Positions 1 to 8,683 are shown, counted from the stretch's first letter. The stretch: DNA of 64,000 nt from Agromyces tardus (GCF_003710805.1 NZ_RHHB01000009.1:1-64000), one strand, 5' to 3'. Numbers and translations are program-made. The notes: generated from the sequence alone by a model not told the origin.

Positions 1-1
1 G

Positions 2-1072
2 GCCCCCGTGCTGGCCGTGCCGCCGGGCGCCTCCGCCGGGTTCCTCGCGCCGCTGCCCGTGGCGCTCGTGGTCGACGCGCGCACCGCGACGCTCCTCCAC
101 CGGCTCGGCGTGCGCACGCTCGGGGAGTTCGCGGCGCTCCCCGACGCCGACGTGCGCCGGCGGTTCGGCGCGGCGGGCGCCTTCGCCCACGACCGTGCCG
201 CGGGGCGCGAGCACACGGGTGTCGCGGCCCGAACCCCGCCGCCCGAGTTCGAGGTCGAGCAGCACTTCGAGCCGCCGCTCGACCGCGTCGACCAGCTCGC
301 GTTCGCGTTCCGCGTGCGAGCCGAGGAGTTCATCGACCGCATGCGCGGCGCGCGGCTCGTGTGCACCGGCATCCGCATCGAGCTCGACGACGAGCGCGGC
401 GGCCACTCGAGCCGCAGCTGGCTGCATCCGCACTGGTTCACCCCGGCCGACGTGGTCGACCGGGTGCGCTGGCAGCTGCAGGGCTCGGGGGCCGCCGACA
501 CCGGGCTCGCGTCGCCGATCGTGCGGCTGCGGGTCGTGCCCGAACGCGTCGACTCCACCGGCAACCACGAGGCCGGGCTGTGGGGCGGGGGGCCCGACGA
601 GCGCGTGCACCACGGCCTCACCCGCGTGCAGAGCATGCTCGGCCACGAGGGCGTCGTCACGGCGGCGGTCGGCGGCGGCCGCATGCTCGCCGACCGCCAG
701 GTGCTCGTGCCGTGGGGCGACCGGGCGCCCGAACGCACCTCCGACGCACCGTGGCCGGGCAGTCTCCCGGCGCTGGCCCCCGCGAGCGTCTTCCGCGAGC
801 TCCTGCCCGTCGTGCTCCTCGACGGCGCGGCGATGCCCGTCGCGATCGACGCACGTGGGGCCGTCTCGGCGCCGCCCGAGGCCTTCGCCGTCGGGGCCGC
901 GGCCCCGGCGCCGGTACGTGCGTGGGCGGGGCCGTGGCCCGTGGTCGAGCGCTGGTGGGACGCGGAGCGCGCCCGCCGCGTGCACCGCTTCCAGCTCGTC
1001 GACGACGACGGCTGCGCCTGGCTCCTCGTGCGCGACGCCGAGGGCTGGTGGGCCGAGGCGAGGTACGACTGA
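2..1072 (+). CDS. imuB: ImuB-like Y-family DNA polymerase, 5'-truncated
   Basis: This is the C-terminal part of a Y-family polymerase homologue; the reading frame is open to the window edge, so the catalytic palm lies outside. What remains is a helix-hairpin-helix-like stretch (LHRLGVRTLGEFAALP) followed by a little-finger-like region rich in LDD/ELD motifs. In actinobacteria ImuB is a catalytically inactive Y-family protein that carries the ImuA'-ImuB-DnaE2 mutasome to the beta clamp after DNA damage. The call rests mainly on the next gene, dnaE2, which begins only 17 bases after this stop codon. That tight spacing implies one SOS-type operon. A LexA box would be upstream, outside the window. 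Alternative: an active DinB-type polymerase, less likely given the neighbour. Confidence 0.85.
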   Translation, partial: APVLAVPPGASAGFLAPLPVALVVDARTATLLHRLGVRTLGEFAALPDADVRRRFGAAGAFAHDRAAGREHTGVAARTPPPEFEVEQHFEPPLDRVDQLAFAFRVRAEEFIDRMRGARLVCTGIRIELDDERGGHSSRSWLHPHWFTPADVVDRVRWQLQGSGAADTGLASPIVRLRVVPERVDSTGNHEAGLWGGGPDERVHHGLTRVQSMLGHEGVVTAAVGGGRMLADRQVLVPWGDRAPERTSDAPWPGSLPALAPASVFRELLPVVLLDGAAMPVAIDARGAVSAPPEAFAVGAAAPAPVRAWAGPWPVVERWWDAERARRVHRFQLVDDDGCAWLLVRDAEGWWAEARYD

Positions 1073-1089
1073 TGGGCGAGGTGTGACCG

Positions 1090-4000
1090 ATGGGCTGGAA
1101 CAACCCCGGCATCCCGTGGTCGGAGCTCGAACGCAAGCTCTCCGACCGGCGTCGGCCGGGCGGGCCCCCGGTCATCGCCGACGGCGGCGACAGTCCCGCG
1201 TGGAGCCGGAAGCGGCATCCGTACCGCCCCTCAGGCGACCTCGAGGCGCCGGCCGGGCCGGTCGTGCCCTACGCCGAGCTGCACGCGCACTCCACGTTCA
1301 GCTTCCTCGACGGCGCCTCGACGCCCGAGCAGCTCGTCGAGGAGGCGCACCGGCTCGGCCTCTCCGGGCTCGCCGTCACCGACCACGACGGCTTCTACGG
1401 CATCGTGCGCTTCGCCGAGGCCGCCGAGAGCTTCCCCGAGTTGCAGACGGTATTCGGCGCCGAGCTCTCGCTCGGGCTCAGCGAGCCGCAGATGGGCGTC
1501 GCCGACCCCGAGGGCGAGCACCTGCTCGTGCTCGCGCACGGCGAGGAGGGCTACCACCGGCTCGCGAGCGCCATCACCGCGGGCCAGCTCGCGGGCGGCG
1601 AGAAGGGGAGGCCGGCGTACTCGCTCGAGGAGCTCGCCGAGCGCGGCGGAGGCGAGTGGGTGGTGCCCACCGGATGCCGCAAGGGCGGCGTCCGGCGTGC
1701 GCTCGCCGACGGCGGGCCGGATGCCGCGTGGCGCGAGCTCGACCGGCTCGTCGCACTCTTCGGCCGCGACCACGTCGTCGTGGAACTGTTCGACCACGGG
1801 CATCCGCTCGACCAGCACGCGAACGACGCGCTCGCGGAGCTCGCTGCGCGCGCCGGACTGCCGCTCCTCGCCACGAACGCCGTGCACTACGCGACCCCCG
1901 GCGAGTACCGGCTCGCGTCGGCGCTCGCGGCCGTGCGGGCCCGGCGCAGCCTCGACGAGCTCGACGGCTGGCTGCCCGCATCCGACGGCCTGCACCTGCG
2001 CTCGGGCGCCGAGATGGCACGGCGGTTCGAGCGGTACCCCGGCGCCGTCGCCCGCTCGGTGACGCTCGCCGAGCAACTGGGGTTCCGGCTGCGGAGCGCC
2101 CGGCCGCGACTGCCGCGGCAGAAGGTGCCCGCGGGGCACACGCCCATGAGCTGGCTGCGGGAGCTCGTGTGGGCGGGCGCCGCGAAACGCTACCCAGGCG
2201 TGCCCGAGCACGTGCGCGAGCGGCTCGCCCGCGAGCTCGACGTCATCGAGCAGAAGGACTTCCCGGGGTACTTCCTCATCGTGTACGACCTCGTGCGCGA
2301 GGCGCGCAGCCGCGGCATCCTGTGCCAGGGCCGGGGGTCGGCGGCGAACTCGGCGGTCTGCTACGTGCTCGACATCACGGCGGTCGACTCGATCTTCTTC
2401 GACCTGCCGTTCGAGCGGTTCCTGTCGGCGCTGCGCGACGAGGAGCCCGACATCGACGTGGACTTCGACTCCGATCGCCGCGAGGAGATCATCCAGTACG
2501 TCTACGAGAAGTACGGCCGCATGAACGCCGCGCAGGTCGCGAACGTGATCAGCTACCGGCCGAAGGCAGCGGTGCGCGACATGGCGAAGGCGCTCGGCTA
2601 CTCCACCGGGCAGCAGGATGCGTGGTCGCGGCAGGTCGAACGCTGGGGCGCCGTCGTGTCCACCGACGACCACGACATCCCGGGCCCCGTCGTCGAGCTC
2701 GCCGAGCAGCTGCTCACCTTCCCGCGCCACCTCGGCATCCACTCGGGCGGCATGGTGCTCACCGACCGGCCGGTCGGCGAGGTGTGCCCCATCGAGCACG
2801 CCCGCAAAGAGCGTCGCACGGTGCTGCAGTGGGACAAGGACGACTGCGCGTGGATGGGCCTCGTGAAGTTCGACCTGCTCGGCCTCGGCATGCTCGCGGC
2901 GCTGCAGTACACGTTCGACCTCGTGCGGCAGGCGACGGGCGAGGAGTGGGAGCTCGCGACCATCCCGAAGGAGGAGGCGGCGGTCTACGACATGCTCTGC
3001 CGCGCCGACTCGATCGGGGTGTTCCAGGTGGAGAGCCGCGCGCAGATGGGTACGCTCCCCCGCCTGAAGCCGCGCTGCTTCTACGACCTCGTCGTCGAGA
3101 TCGCCCTCATCCGTCCCGGGCCCGTGCAGGGCGGCGCGGTGCATCCGTACATCCGGCGGCGCACGGGCGAGGAACCCGTGAGCTACCTGCATCCGAAGCT
3201 CGAACCCGTGCTCGCGCGCACCCTCGGCGTGCCGCTCTTCCAGGAGCAGCTCATGCAGATGGCCGTCGCCGTGGGCAACTGCAGCGCCGCCGACGCCGAC
3301 CTGCTGCGCCGGGCCATGGGCTCCAAGCGCGGCATCGAGAAGATCGAGCGCCTCCGGTCGAAGCTCTACGCGGGCATGGCCGCGAACGGCATCGCACCCG
3401 ACGTGGCCGACTCCATCTACGAGAAGATCGAGGCGTTCGCGAACTTCGGCTTCGCCGAGAGCCACGCCCTGAGCTTCGGGCTGCTCGTCTACGCGAGCTC
3501 GTGGCTGAAGCTGCACTATCCCGCCGCGTTCCTCGCGGCGCTCCTGCGCGCGCAGCCCATGGGCTTCTACTCGCCGCAGACGCTCACGGCCGACGCACGA
3601 CGGCACGGCGTCGAGGTGCTCCGCCCCGACATCCTGCGGTCGGGCGTGAGCGCGGGCCTCGAGGCCGTCGCTGCGGCATCCGGCGGCGGCAGTGCGGTCG
3701 GCGACGGCGCGGTCGGCGGCGGTGCGGTCGACGGATGCCGCGAGCCGACCGGCATGGCCGCGTGCGCCGATTCCGTGCAACCCCCGGTCGGCGCCTTCCA
3801 CCGCGACGAGCCCGACCGGTCGGCCGAGCACCGTCGCGATGCGGCGTTCACGGTGCGGCTCGGGCTCGCCGACGTGTCCTCGATCGGCACGGCCGTGGCC
3901 GAGCGCATCGTCGCTGAACGCGACGCCCGGGGCGCCTACCGCGACATGGCCGACGTCGCCCGCCGGGCCGGGCTGAACGCCGAGCAGCTCGAGGCGCTCG

Positions 4001-4551
4001 CCGCGGCCGGCGCGTTCGAGGGGTTCGGCCTGCAGCGTCGCGAGGCGCTCTGGCTCGCCGGCGAGGCCGCGCAGGACCGCGAGGAGTACCTCGCCGGATC
4101 GGTCGTGGTGGTGCAGCCCCCGCTCCTGCCGATGCTCACCGACGCCGAACAGGTCGTGTACGACCTGTGGGCCACGGGCATCTCGCCCGACGACCACCCC
4201 GTTCGGCACCTCCGGGAGCAACTCGACGAGCGCGGGGCGATCCGCATCGACCTGCTGCGCCACGCCGAGAGCGGCCGGCGCATCGAGGTGGGCGGGGTCG
4301 TGACGCATCGGCAGCGTCCGGCGACGGCGAGCGGCATCACCTTCATGAACCTGGAGGACGAGTCGGGCACGCTCAACGTCATCGCGGGAGTCGGCGTGTG
4401 GACCCGGTACCGTCGGGTGGCCCGGGAGGCGCCCGCGATGATCGTGCGCGGCATCCTCGAACGCTCGGCCGAGGGGGTCACCAACCTCGTCGCCGACCGG
4501 TTCGAACGGCTCGTCCTCGCGGCTCCGGCGCGCTCGCGCGACTTCCGCTGA
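1090..4551 (+). CDS. dnaE2: Error-prone DNA polymerase DnaE2
   Basis: A 1153-residue C-family DNA polymerase used in damage-induced mutagenesis. The N-terminus (MGWNNPGIPWSELE) is characteristic of DnaE2 and fixes the start. A PHP domain begins at about residue 61 (AELHAHSTFSFLDGAS). The polymerase core has GRGSAANSAVCYVLDIT and the catalytic acidic motif PDIDVDFDSDRR (about residues 453-464). An OB-fold lies near residues 1070-1105 (GITFMNLEDESGTLNVI). It sits directly behind imuB, as in the mycobacterial mutasome. One oddity is a low-complexity insertion at about residues 863-915, encoded in part by three 15-base tandem repeats and rich in Gly, Ala and Val. It probably forms a flexible linker between the fingers region and the C-terminal domains. 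Confidence 0.96.
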   Translation: MGWNNPGIPWSELERKLSDRRRPGGPPVIADGGDSPAWSRKRHPYRPSGDLEAPAGPVVPYAELHAHSTFSFLDGASTPEQLVEEAHRLGLSGLAVTDHDGFYGIVRFAEAAESFPELQTVFGAELSLGLSEPQMGVADPEGEHLLVLAHGEEGYHRLASAITAGQLAGGEKGRPAYSLEELAERGGGEWVVPTGCRKGGVRRALADGGPDAAWRELDRLVALFGRDHVVVELFDHGHPLDQHANDALAELAARAGLPLLATNAVHYATPGEYRLASALAAVRARRSLDELDGWLPASDGLHLRSGAEMARRFERYPGAVARSVTLAEQLGFRLRSARPRLPRQKVPAGHTPMSWLRELVWAGAAKRYPGVPEHVRERLARELDVIEQKDFPGYFLIVYDLVREARSRGILCQGRGSAANSAVCYVLDITAVDSIFFDLPFERFLSALRDEEPDIDVDFDSDRREEIIQYVYEKYGRMNAAQVANVISYRPKAAVRDMAKALGYSTGQQDAWSRQVERWGAVVSTDDHDIPGPVVELAEQLLTFPRHLGIHSGGMVLTDRPVGEVCPIEHARKERRTVLQWDKDDCAWMGLVKFDLLGLGMLAALQYTFDLVRQATGEEWELATIPKEEAAVYDMLCRADSIGVFQVESRAQMGTLPRLKPRCFYDLVVEIALIRPGPVQGGAVHPYIRRRTGEEPVSYLHPKLEPVLARTLGVPLFQEQLMQMAVAVGNCSAADADLLRRAMGSKRGIEKIERLRSKLYAGMAANGIAPDVADSIYEKIEAFANFGFAESHALSFGLLVYASSWLKLHYPAAFLAALLRAQPMGFYSPQTLTADARRHGVEVLRPDILRSGVSAGLEAVAAASGGGSAVGDGAVGGGAVDGCREPTGMAACADSVQPPVGAFHRDEPDRSAEHRRDAAFTVRLGLADVSSIGTAVAERIVAERDARGAYRDMADVARRAGLNAEQLEALAAAGAFEGFGLQRREALWLAGEAAQDREEYLAGSVVVVQPPLLPMLTDAEQVVYDLWATGISPDDHPVRHLREQLDERGAIRIDLLRHAESGRRIEVGGVVTHRQRPATASGITFMNLEDESGTLNVIAGVGVWTRYRRVAREAPAMIVRGILERSAEGVTNLVADRFERLVLAAPARSRDFR
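3685..3729 (+). repeat. Three 15-bp tandem repeats inside dnaE2
   Basis: Three consecutive 15-base units (GGCGGCAGTGCGGTC, GGCGACGGCGCGGTC, GGCGGCGGTGCGGTC) encode GGSAV-GDGAV-GGGAV in frame. They form the core of an insertion not expected in DnaE2. Confidence 0.85.
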
Positions 4552-4591
4552 CGAGGCCGCCGAGCGCAGCCGCGTGCGTGCACGCCGGGAG

Positions 4592-4597
4592 TACCAT
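4592..4597 (+). promoter_or_regulatory. -10 element TACCAT of a leaderless promoter
   Basis: TACCAT lies exactly 6 bases before ATG 4604 of the MFS transporter, so transcription probably starts at the start codon. Confidence 0.5.
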
Positions 4598-4603
4598 GAC
4601 CCC

Positions 4604-5836
4604 ATGGGTCGAGTCCGATCCACTCCCCGCACCGACTCGGCGCCCTCGCCGCCCACCGCTGAGCGACTGTTCACCGCGCAGTTCGTCGCACTCACCGCCG
4701 CCGAGCTGGCCTACTTCACCGCGGGCGGCGTGGCGATCTTCGCCCTTCCGCTCTACGTCACCGGGCCGCTCGGCGGCGACGAGGCCGGTGCCGGCATCGC
4801 GTACGGCGCGTTCGCCGTCTCGGCGCTCCTGCTGCGGCCCATCACCGGGCGGCTCTCCGACATGTACGGCCGGCGACCGCTGCTGCTCGCCGGCGCACTG
4901 CTCGCCGGTGCGAGCCTCGCGCTCATGACGATGGTCGGCAGTCTCCTTCCCATCGTCGCCCTGCGGCTGCTCGCGGGCGTCGGCGAAGCCGCGTTCTTCG
5001 TCGCCGCCTTCGCCGCGCTGGCCGACCTCGCGCCGGCCGCGCGCCTCGGCGAGGCTCTCTCGTACAACTCCCTCGGCCTGTACCTCGGGCTCGCATTCGG
5101 TCCTCCGCTCGGGGAACTCCTCGTGCGGGTGTGGGACTACCGGGGGGCCTGGATCGGGGCGGCCGTGCTGGCCGTGCTCGCTGCAGCGCTCTCGCTGCTC
5201 GTCGGCGAGACCCGGCAGGACCGGCCCGACCTCCATGTGCGGCGCCCCCTCCTCCACCGTCCGGCCGTGCCCATCGCCGCGGGATTCGTCACCAGCCTCG
5301 TCGCGGCGGGCGGCTTCCTCGCGTTCGCCTCGCTCTACGCCGAGCACGTGGGCCTGAGCGACCTCAGCACCGCCCTGTTCGTCTACGGCGCGGTCGTGGT
5401 GACCTGTCGCATCGCCTTCGCCCGCATTCCCGATCGCCTGCCGTCGCTGCCACTCGCCGCGGCCTCGCTCGGCGTGATGGGACTGGGACTCGTCCTCATG
5501 GTCGCCTGGCAGACGGTGGCGGGCCTCCTGATCGGCGTGGCCGTGCTGGGCGTGGGCATCGCCTTCAGCACGCCCGCGTTCTTCTCGGCGGTCTTCGCCA
5601 CGGCGACGCCGAGCCAGCGCGGTGTGGCCTCCGGCACGGCGACCGCGGCGATGGACCTGGGGCTCGGCCTCGGCCCGATCGCGCTGGGCCTCGTCGCGCG
5701 GCCGTACGGCATCCCGTGGGCGTTCGCCGTCGCTGCGGCGATCGCGTTCGCGGGCGCCGCGTGGACGTTGCTCCTCGCGCGCCGCCGCCGGACCGCGCCC
5801 GCGCCCGCGGCCGCGGCCGACTCCCGTGCCCGTTGA
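4604..5836 (+). CDS. MFS transporter, 12-TM type
   Basis: A 410-residue major facilitator with about 12 hydrophobic segments. The family motif A between TM2 and TM3 is present (RLSDMYGRRPLLL), which supports a proton-coupled drug or metabolite exporter of the inner membrane. The C-terminus ends in an Arg/Ala/Pro-rich cytoplasmic tail. I place the start at ATG 4604 rather than the GTG at 4574 because a -10 element sits 6 bases before 4604 and would lie inside the gene otherwise. The gene is about 50 bases downstream of dnaE2 but has its own promoter, so it need not belong to the mutasome operon. Substrate cannot be read from the sequence. Confidence 0.88.
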   Translation: MGRVRSTPRTDSAPSPPTAERLFTAQFVALTAAELAYFTAGGVAIFALPLYVTGPLGGDEAGAGIAYGAFAVSALLLRPITGRLSDMYGRRPLLLAGALLAGASLALMTMVGSLLPIVALRLLAGVGEAAFFVAAFAALADLAPAARLGEALSYNSLGLYLGLAFGPPLGELLVRVWDYRGAWIGAAVLAVLAAALSLLVGETRQDRPDLHVRRPLLHRPAVPIAAGFVTSLVAAGGFLAFASLYAEHVGLSDLSTALFVYGAVVVTCRIAFARIPDRLPSLPLAAASLGVMGLGLVLMVAWQTVAGLLIGVAVLGVGIAFSTPAFFSAVFATATPSQRGVASGTATAAMDLGLGLGPIALGLVARPYGIPWAFAVAAAIAFAGAAWTLLLARRRRTAPAPAAAADSRAR

Positions 5837-5902
5837 TCCCGCCCGCGCCCCGGATTCGTGCGGCTCGACGTGTCGCCGCGGCATCCGACCCCGCCGGTCC
5901 GT

Positions 5903-5908
5903 TAGCCT
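5903..5908 (+). promoter_or_regulatory. -10 element TAGCCT of a leaderless promoter
   Basis: TAGCCT is 6 bases before GTG 5915 of the DUF3097 gene. Confidence 0.5.
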
Positions 5909-5914
5909 CGTGCG

Positions 5915-6787
5915 GTGCCGACCACGACCCACGATCCGACCGGACCCGACCGCTACGGCGCCGACGTGCTCGCGGGCGACTGGCGCGCCCGGGGGCGCCG
6001 CACGATCCCCAAGGTCGAGGCTGCCCGCGACCTCGTCGTCGAGCTCGCCGCCGACGGGTACGTCGGCGCCGTCGTGGGTCTCGACAAGCAGCACGTCGTG
6101 CTCGAGGACCGGTTCGGCCGGAAGCGGCTCTTCCCCCTCGGCCACGGCTTCCTCATCGACGGCGGCGCAGTCGAGCTCGTGCGTCCCGCTCCGACGGCGC
6201 CGACGGGTCGCGTCCGCACGGCGTCGGGCTCCTTCGCCGTCGAGAGCCGCCAAGCCAGGGTCGCCCTCCCCAGCCGCATCTTCGTGGAGGGGCGGCACGA
6301 CGCCGAGCTCGTCGAGAAGATCTGGGGCGCCGACCTTCGCGTCGAGGGCGTCGTCGTCGAGTACCTCGAGGGCGTGGACGTGCTCGGCGGCGTCCTCGAC
6401 GAGTTCCGCCCCGGTCCCGGCCGTCTCGTCGGCGTGCTCGTCGACCACCTCGTCGCCGGCTCGAAGGAGCAGCGCATCGCCGACGCCGCGATGCGCGGCC
6501 CGCACGGCGCGCACGTGCTCGTCGTGGGGCATCCGTTCATCGACATCTGGCAGGCCGTGAAGCCCGCCCGCCTGGGCCGGGATGCCTGGCCGGTGATTCC
6601 CCGTGGCACGTCGTGGAAGCACGGCGTGTGCGCCGCCTTCGGGTGGCCGCATGCCGAGCAGGCCGACATCGCCCGCGCCTGGCAGCGCATCCTCGGGCAG
6701 GTCCGCGGCTACGGCGACCTCGAACCCGCCCTCCTCGGGCGGGTGGAGGAGCTCATCGACTTCGTCACGGCTCCCGCGTCGCGCTGA
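5915..6787 (+). CDS. DUF3097 family protein (Toprim-like acidic motifs)
   Basis: A 290-residue actinobacterial conserved protein that I recognise as DUF3097 by its N-terminal part (YGADVLAGDWRARG, and LEDRFGRKRLFPL) and by IFVEGRHDAELVEKIWG at about residues 122-138. The latter resembles the invariant-Glu strand of Toprim domains, and LVGVLVDHLVAG further on resembles the second acidic strand. That suggests a nucleic-acid enzyme, but no activity is established and this is inference. GTG 5915 is chosen as start from the leaderless -10 in front of it. It converges on the VIT1-family gene. Expected length for the family is about 280-300 residues, so it looks intact. Confidence 0.85.
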   Translation: MPTTTHDPTGPDRYGADVLAGDWRARGRRTIPKVEAARDLVVELAADGYVGAVVGLDKQHVVLEDRFGRKRLFPLGHGFLIDGGAVELVRPAPTAPTGRVRTASGSFAVESRQARVALPSRIFVEGRHDAELVEKIWGADLRVEGVVVEYLEGVDVLGGVLDEFRPGPGRLVGVLVDHLVAGSKEQRIADAAMRGPHGAHVLVVGHPFIDIWQAVKPARLGRDAWPVIPRGTSWKHGVCAAFGWPHAEQADIARAWQRILGQVRGYGDLEPALLGRVEELIDFVTAPASR

Positions 6788-6831
6788 GGCTTCCGCTCGG
6801 CTCCGGCATCCGCTCGGATTCTCGGGCGGGG

Positions 6832-7926
6832 TCAGCCGATCGACGTGCCGAAGGCGAGGCCGAGCAGGTACGTGACCGCCGCCGCGCCGAGGCCGATCGC
6901 GAGCTGGCGCAGTGCGCGCTTGAGCGGCGAAGCGCCCGAGAGGAGCCCCACGGTCGCACCGGTGAGGAGCAGTGCGATGCTCACGAGCACGGTCGCCGTG
7001 ACGATGGCCGCCGTGGCGCTCAGGCCGAACAGGTACGGCAGCACGGGGATGAGCGCGCCCGACGCGAAGAACAGGAAGCTCGAGATCGCCGCCGACAGAC
7101 CGGTGCCGACCGCCTCGTCGTCGTGCTGGATCACGGAGAGCGCGTCGGTCGGTGCCTGCACGCGGCCCGCCGCCTGCACCCTGGCGACGACGAGCGCGGC
7201 GTGCTCGACGGCCTCCTGCTCGGCCATGCCGCGGGCCCGGTAGACGAGGGCGAGCTCGTTCGCGTCGATGTCGAGGTCGCCGAGGGCCTCGCGGGCGGTG
7301 GGGTCGGGGGCGGATGCCTCGAGCAGCTCGCGCTGCGATCGCACCGAGACGTACTCCCCCGCGCCCATCGAGAGCGCGCCGGCGAGCAGGCCCGCGATGC
7401 CGGTGAAGAGCACGACGGATGCCGGGACTCCCGTCGCCCCGATGCCGAGCACGAGTGCGAGGTTCGAGACGAGTCCGTCGTTGGCGCCGAAGACGGCCGC
7501 GCGGAACGTGCCCGCGAGACTGCGTCGCCCTCGTGCGGCGAGTCCGCGCACGACCTCGCCGTGGATGCGCTCGTCGGCCGCCATGGCGCGGGTCGCGTGC
7601 GGGTCGCTCGCGTACGGCGAACGTGCCTCGGCCCGCTGCGCGAGGGCGAGCACGAAGATCGAGCCGAAGCGCCGGGCGAGCACCGCGAGCATGCGCGTGC
7701 GCAGGTCGGCGCGCGGGATGCCCGTCTCGTCGCCGTCGAGCAGGGCGAGCCAGTGCGCTTCGTGGCGCGCCTCGGCGGCGGCGAGGGCGAGCAGGATCTC
7801 GCGTTCCTCGCCCTCGCGCCGGGCGGCGAGCTCGCGGTACACCGCAGCCTCCGCGCGTTCGTCGGCGAGGTACCGGCGCCACCTGGCGCGGTCGGCGGGG
7901 GTTCCTGTCGGCTCGTCGGGGGTCAT
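6832..7926 (-). CDS. Ferritin-like/VIT1 fusion, MbfA-type iron or manganese exporter
   Basis: A 364-residue membrane protein with two parts. Residues 1 to about 140 form a soluble four-helix domain with ferritin/rubrerythrin-style acidic helices (AAAEARHEAHW). The remainder is a VIT1/CCC1 domain with about five membrane segments and the signature FGANDGLVSNLALVLG. This architecture is that of MbfA, which in rhizobia exports iron and protects against peroxide and iron overload. The start at ATG 7926 is preceded by a good ribosome binding site (GAGGAG, about 5 bases away). No Fur- or IdeR-like operator is evident upstream. Manganese or another divalent metal remains possible as substrate. Confidence 0.88.
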   Translation of the reverse strand: MTPDEPTGTPADRARWRRYLADERAEAAVYRELAARREGEEREILLALAAAEARHEAHWLALLDGDETGIPRADLRTRMLAVLARRFGSIFVLALAQRAEARSPYASDPHATRAMAADERIHGEVVRGLAARGRRSLAGTFRAAVFGANDGLVSNLALVLGIGATGVPASVVLFTGIAGLLAGALSMGAGEYVSVRSQRELLEASAPDPTAREALGDLDIDANELALVYRARGMAEQEAVEHAALVVARVQAAGRVQAPTDALSVIQHDDEAVGTGLSAAISSFLFFASGALIPVLPYLFGLSATAAIVTATVLVSIALLLTGATVGLLSGASPLKRALRQLAIGLGAAAVTYLLGLAFGTSIG

Positions 7927-8096
7927 GCTGCTCCTCGGTCCACGGGCGCGCCCGCGCGAGGTGCTCGCTGCGGGTGCCCGCATCGTCGCGATGCCGCCCC
8001 GCGGGCGGCCTCCGACAGGTTAGCGGCGCGCGGATGCCGCACAGGCGGGATCGGCCCGGATTGGCAGCATTTCGGAGCGCCGAAGCGGACGCCCCC

Positions 8097-8573
8097 TCAG
8101 CCGACGAGCTTGTGCCAGCCGTCGCCGTCGACGTGCTCGAAGATGAGGTTCGTCTCGGTGTGCGCGACGGCGGGGTGGCCCGTGAGATGCGCGAGCACGA
8201 ACTCGCGCAACTCCTCCGCGTCGCGCGCGGCGACGTGCAGCAGGTAGTCCTCGGCGCCCGCCATGTGGAACACGCCGAGTACGCCGGGCAGGTGCGGCAC
8301 CGCGTTGCGGAACGCATCGATCTCACTGCGGTCGTGCTTGACGAGCCGGATCGCGATGAGCGCCTGGAGCGAGACGCCGAGGGCCGCGAGGTCGACGTCG
8401 ACGCGGTAGCCGCGGATCGTTCCGAGGCTCTGCAGCCTCCGAAGCCGCAGCGATACGGTGGACTCGGCGACGCCGACCTCCGCGGCGAGGGCGGCGCCGG
8501 AGGCGCGGGCGTTCGACGACAGCGCGGTGAGCAGCGCTCGGTCGACGCGATCCAGTTCGGGTTTCTGCGCCAT
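8097..8573 (-). CDS. Lrp/AsnC family transcriptional regulator
   Basis: A 158-residue regulator with an N-terminal winged HTH (LDRVDRALLTALSSNARASG, then VSLRLRRLQSLG) and a C-terminal RAM/ACT ligand-binding domain (HMAGAEDYLLHVAARDAEEL). It is transcribed away from a PLP-dependent sulfur amino-acid enzyme. The 110-base spacer holds two palindromes, one on its own -10. It therefore probably senses an amino acid (Met or Cys are good guesses), controls the neighbouring enzyme and represses itself. The ribosome binding site GAGGAGG is about 8 bases before ATG. Confidence 0.94.
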   Translation of the reverse strand: MAQKPELDRVDRALLTALSSNARASGAALAAEVGVAESTVSLRLRRLQSLGTIRGYRVDVDLAALGVSLQALIAIRLVKHDRSEIDAFRNAVPHLPGVLGVFHMAGAEDYLLHVAARDAEELREFVLAHLTGHPAVAHTETNLIFEHVDGDGWHKLVG

Positions 8574-8614
8574 CGGATTCCTCCTCGAGGTCGCGACGTG
8601 AAGATCATGCGACG

Positions 8615-8631
8615 CTCAGATCATATCTGAG
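8615..8631. promoter_or_regulatory. Palindrome CTCAGAT-CAT-ATCTGAG, candidate Lrp operator
   Basis: A perfect inverted repeat with 7-base arms and a 3-base centre between the divergent regulator and PLP enzyme. It is much more AT-rich than its surroundings. Confidence 0.6.
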
Positions 8632-8648
8632 AGATCGTGCAGAGTCAT
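8620..8648 (-). promoter_or_regulatory. Promoter of the lrp-type regulator (ATGACT-17-TATGAT)
   Basis: On the minus strand ATGACT (8643-8648) and TATGAT (8620-8625) are separated by 17 bases. The -10 lies at the centre of the palindrome at 8615-8631, consistent with autorepression. Confidence 0.5.
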
Positions 8649-8660
8649 TTGCTCTTCATC

Positions 8661-8671
8661 ACAGATTCTGT
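8661..8671. promoter_or_regulatory. Palindrome ACAGA-T-TCTGT, second candidate Lrp operator
   Basis: A perfect inverted repeat 12 bases before the PLP-enzyme start. It shares the CAGA...TCTG core with the palindrome at 8615-8631, as expected for cooperative Lrp-type binding. Confidence 0.5.
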
Positions 8672-8683
8672 TGTCATTCACGC

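Noticed and set aside
195-4695. Very long alternative frames over dnaE2, for example 195-3917 plus and 1231-4695 minus
   Set aside because: Arg/Ala/Pro-rich translations without domains; they mirror the GC-rich third positions of dnaE2, whose own frame carries all expected motifs.
4478-8608. 4.1-kb open frame on the minus strand across MFS, DUF3097 and VIT1 genes
   Set aside because: It crosses three well-supported genes and has low-complexity translation; a GC-rich shadow frame.
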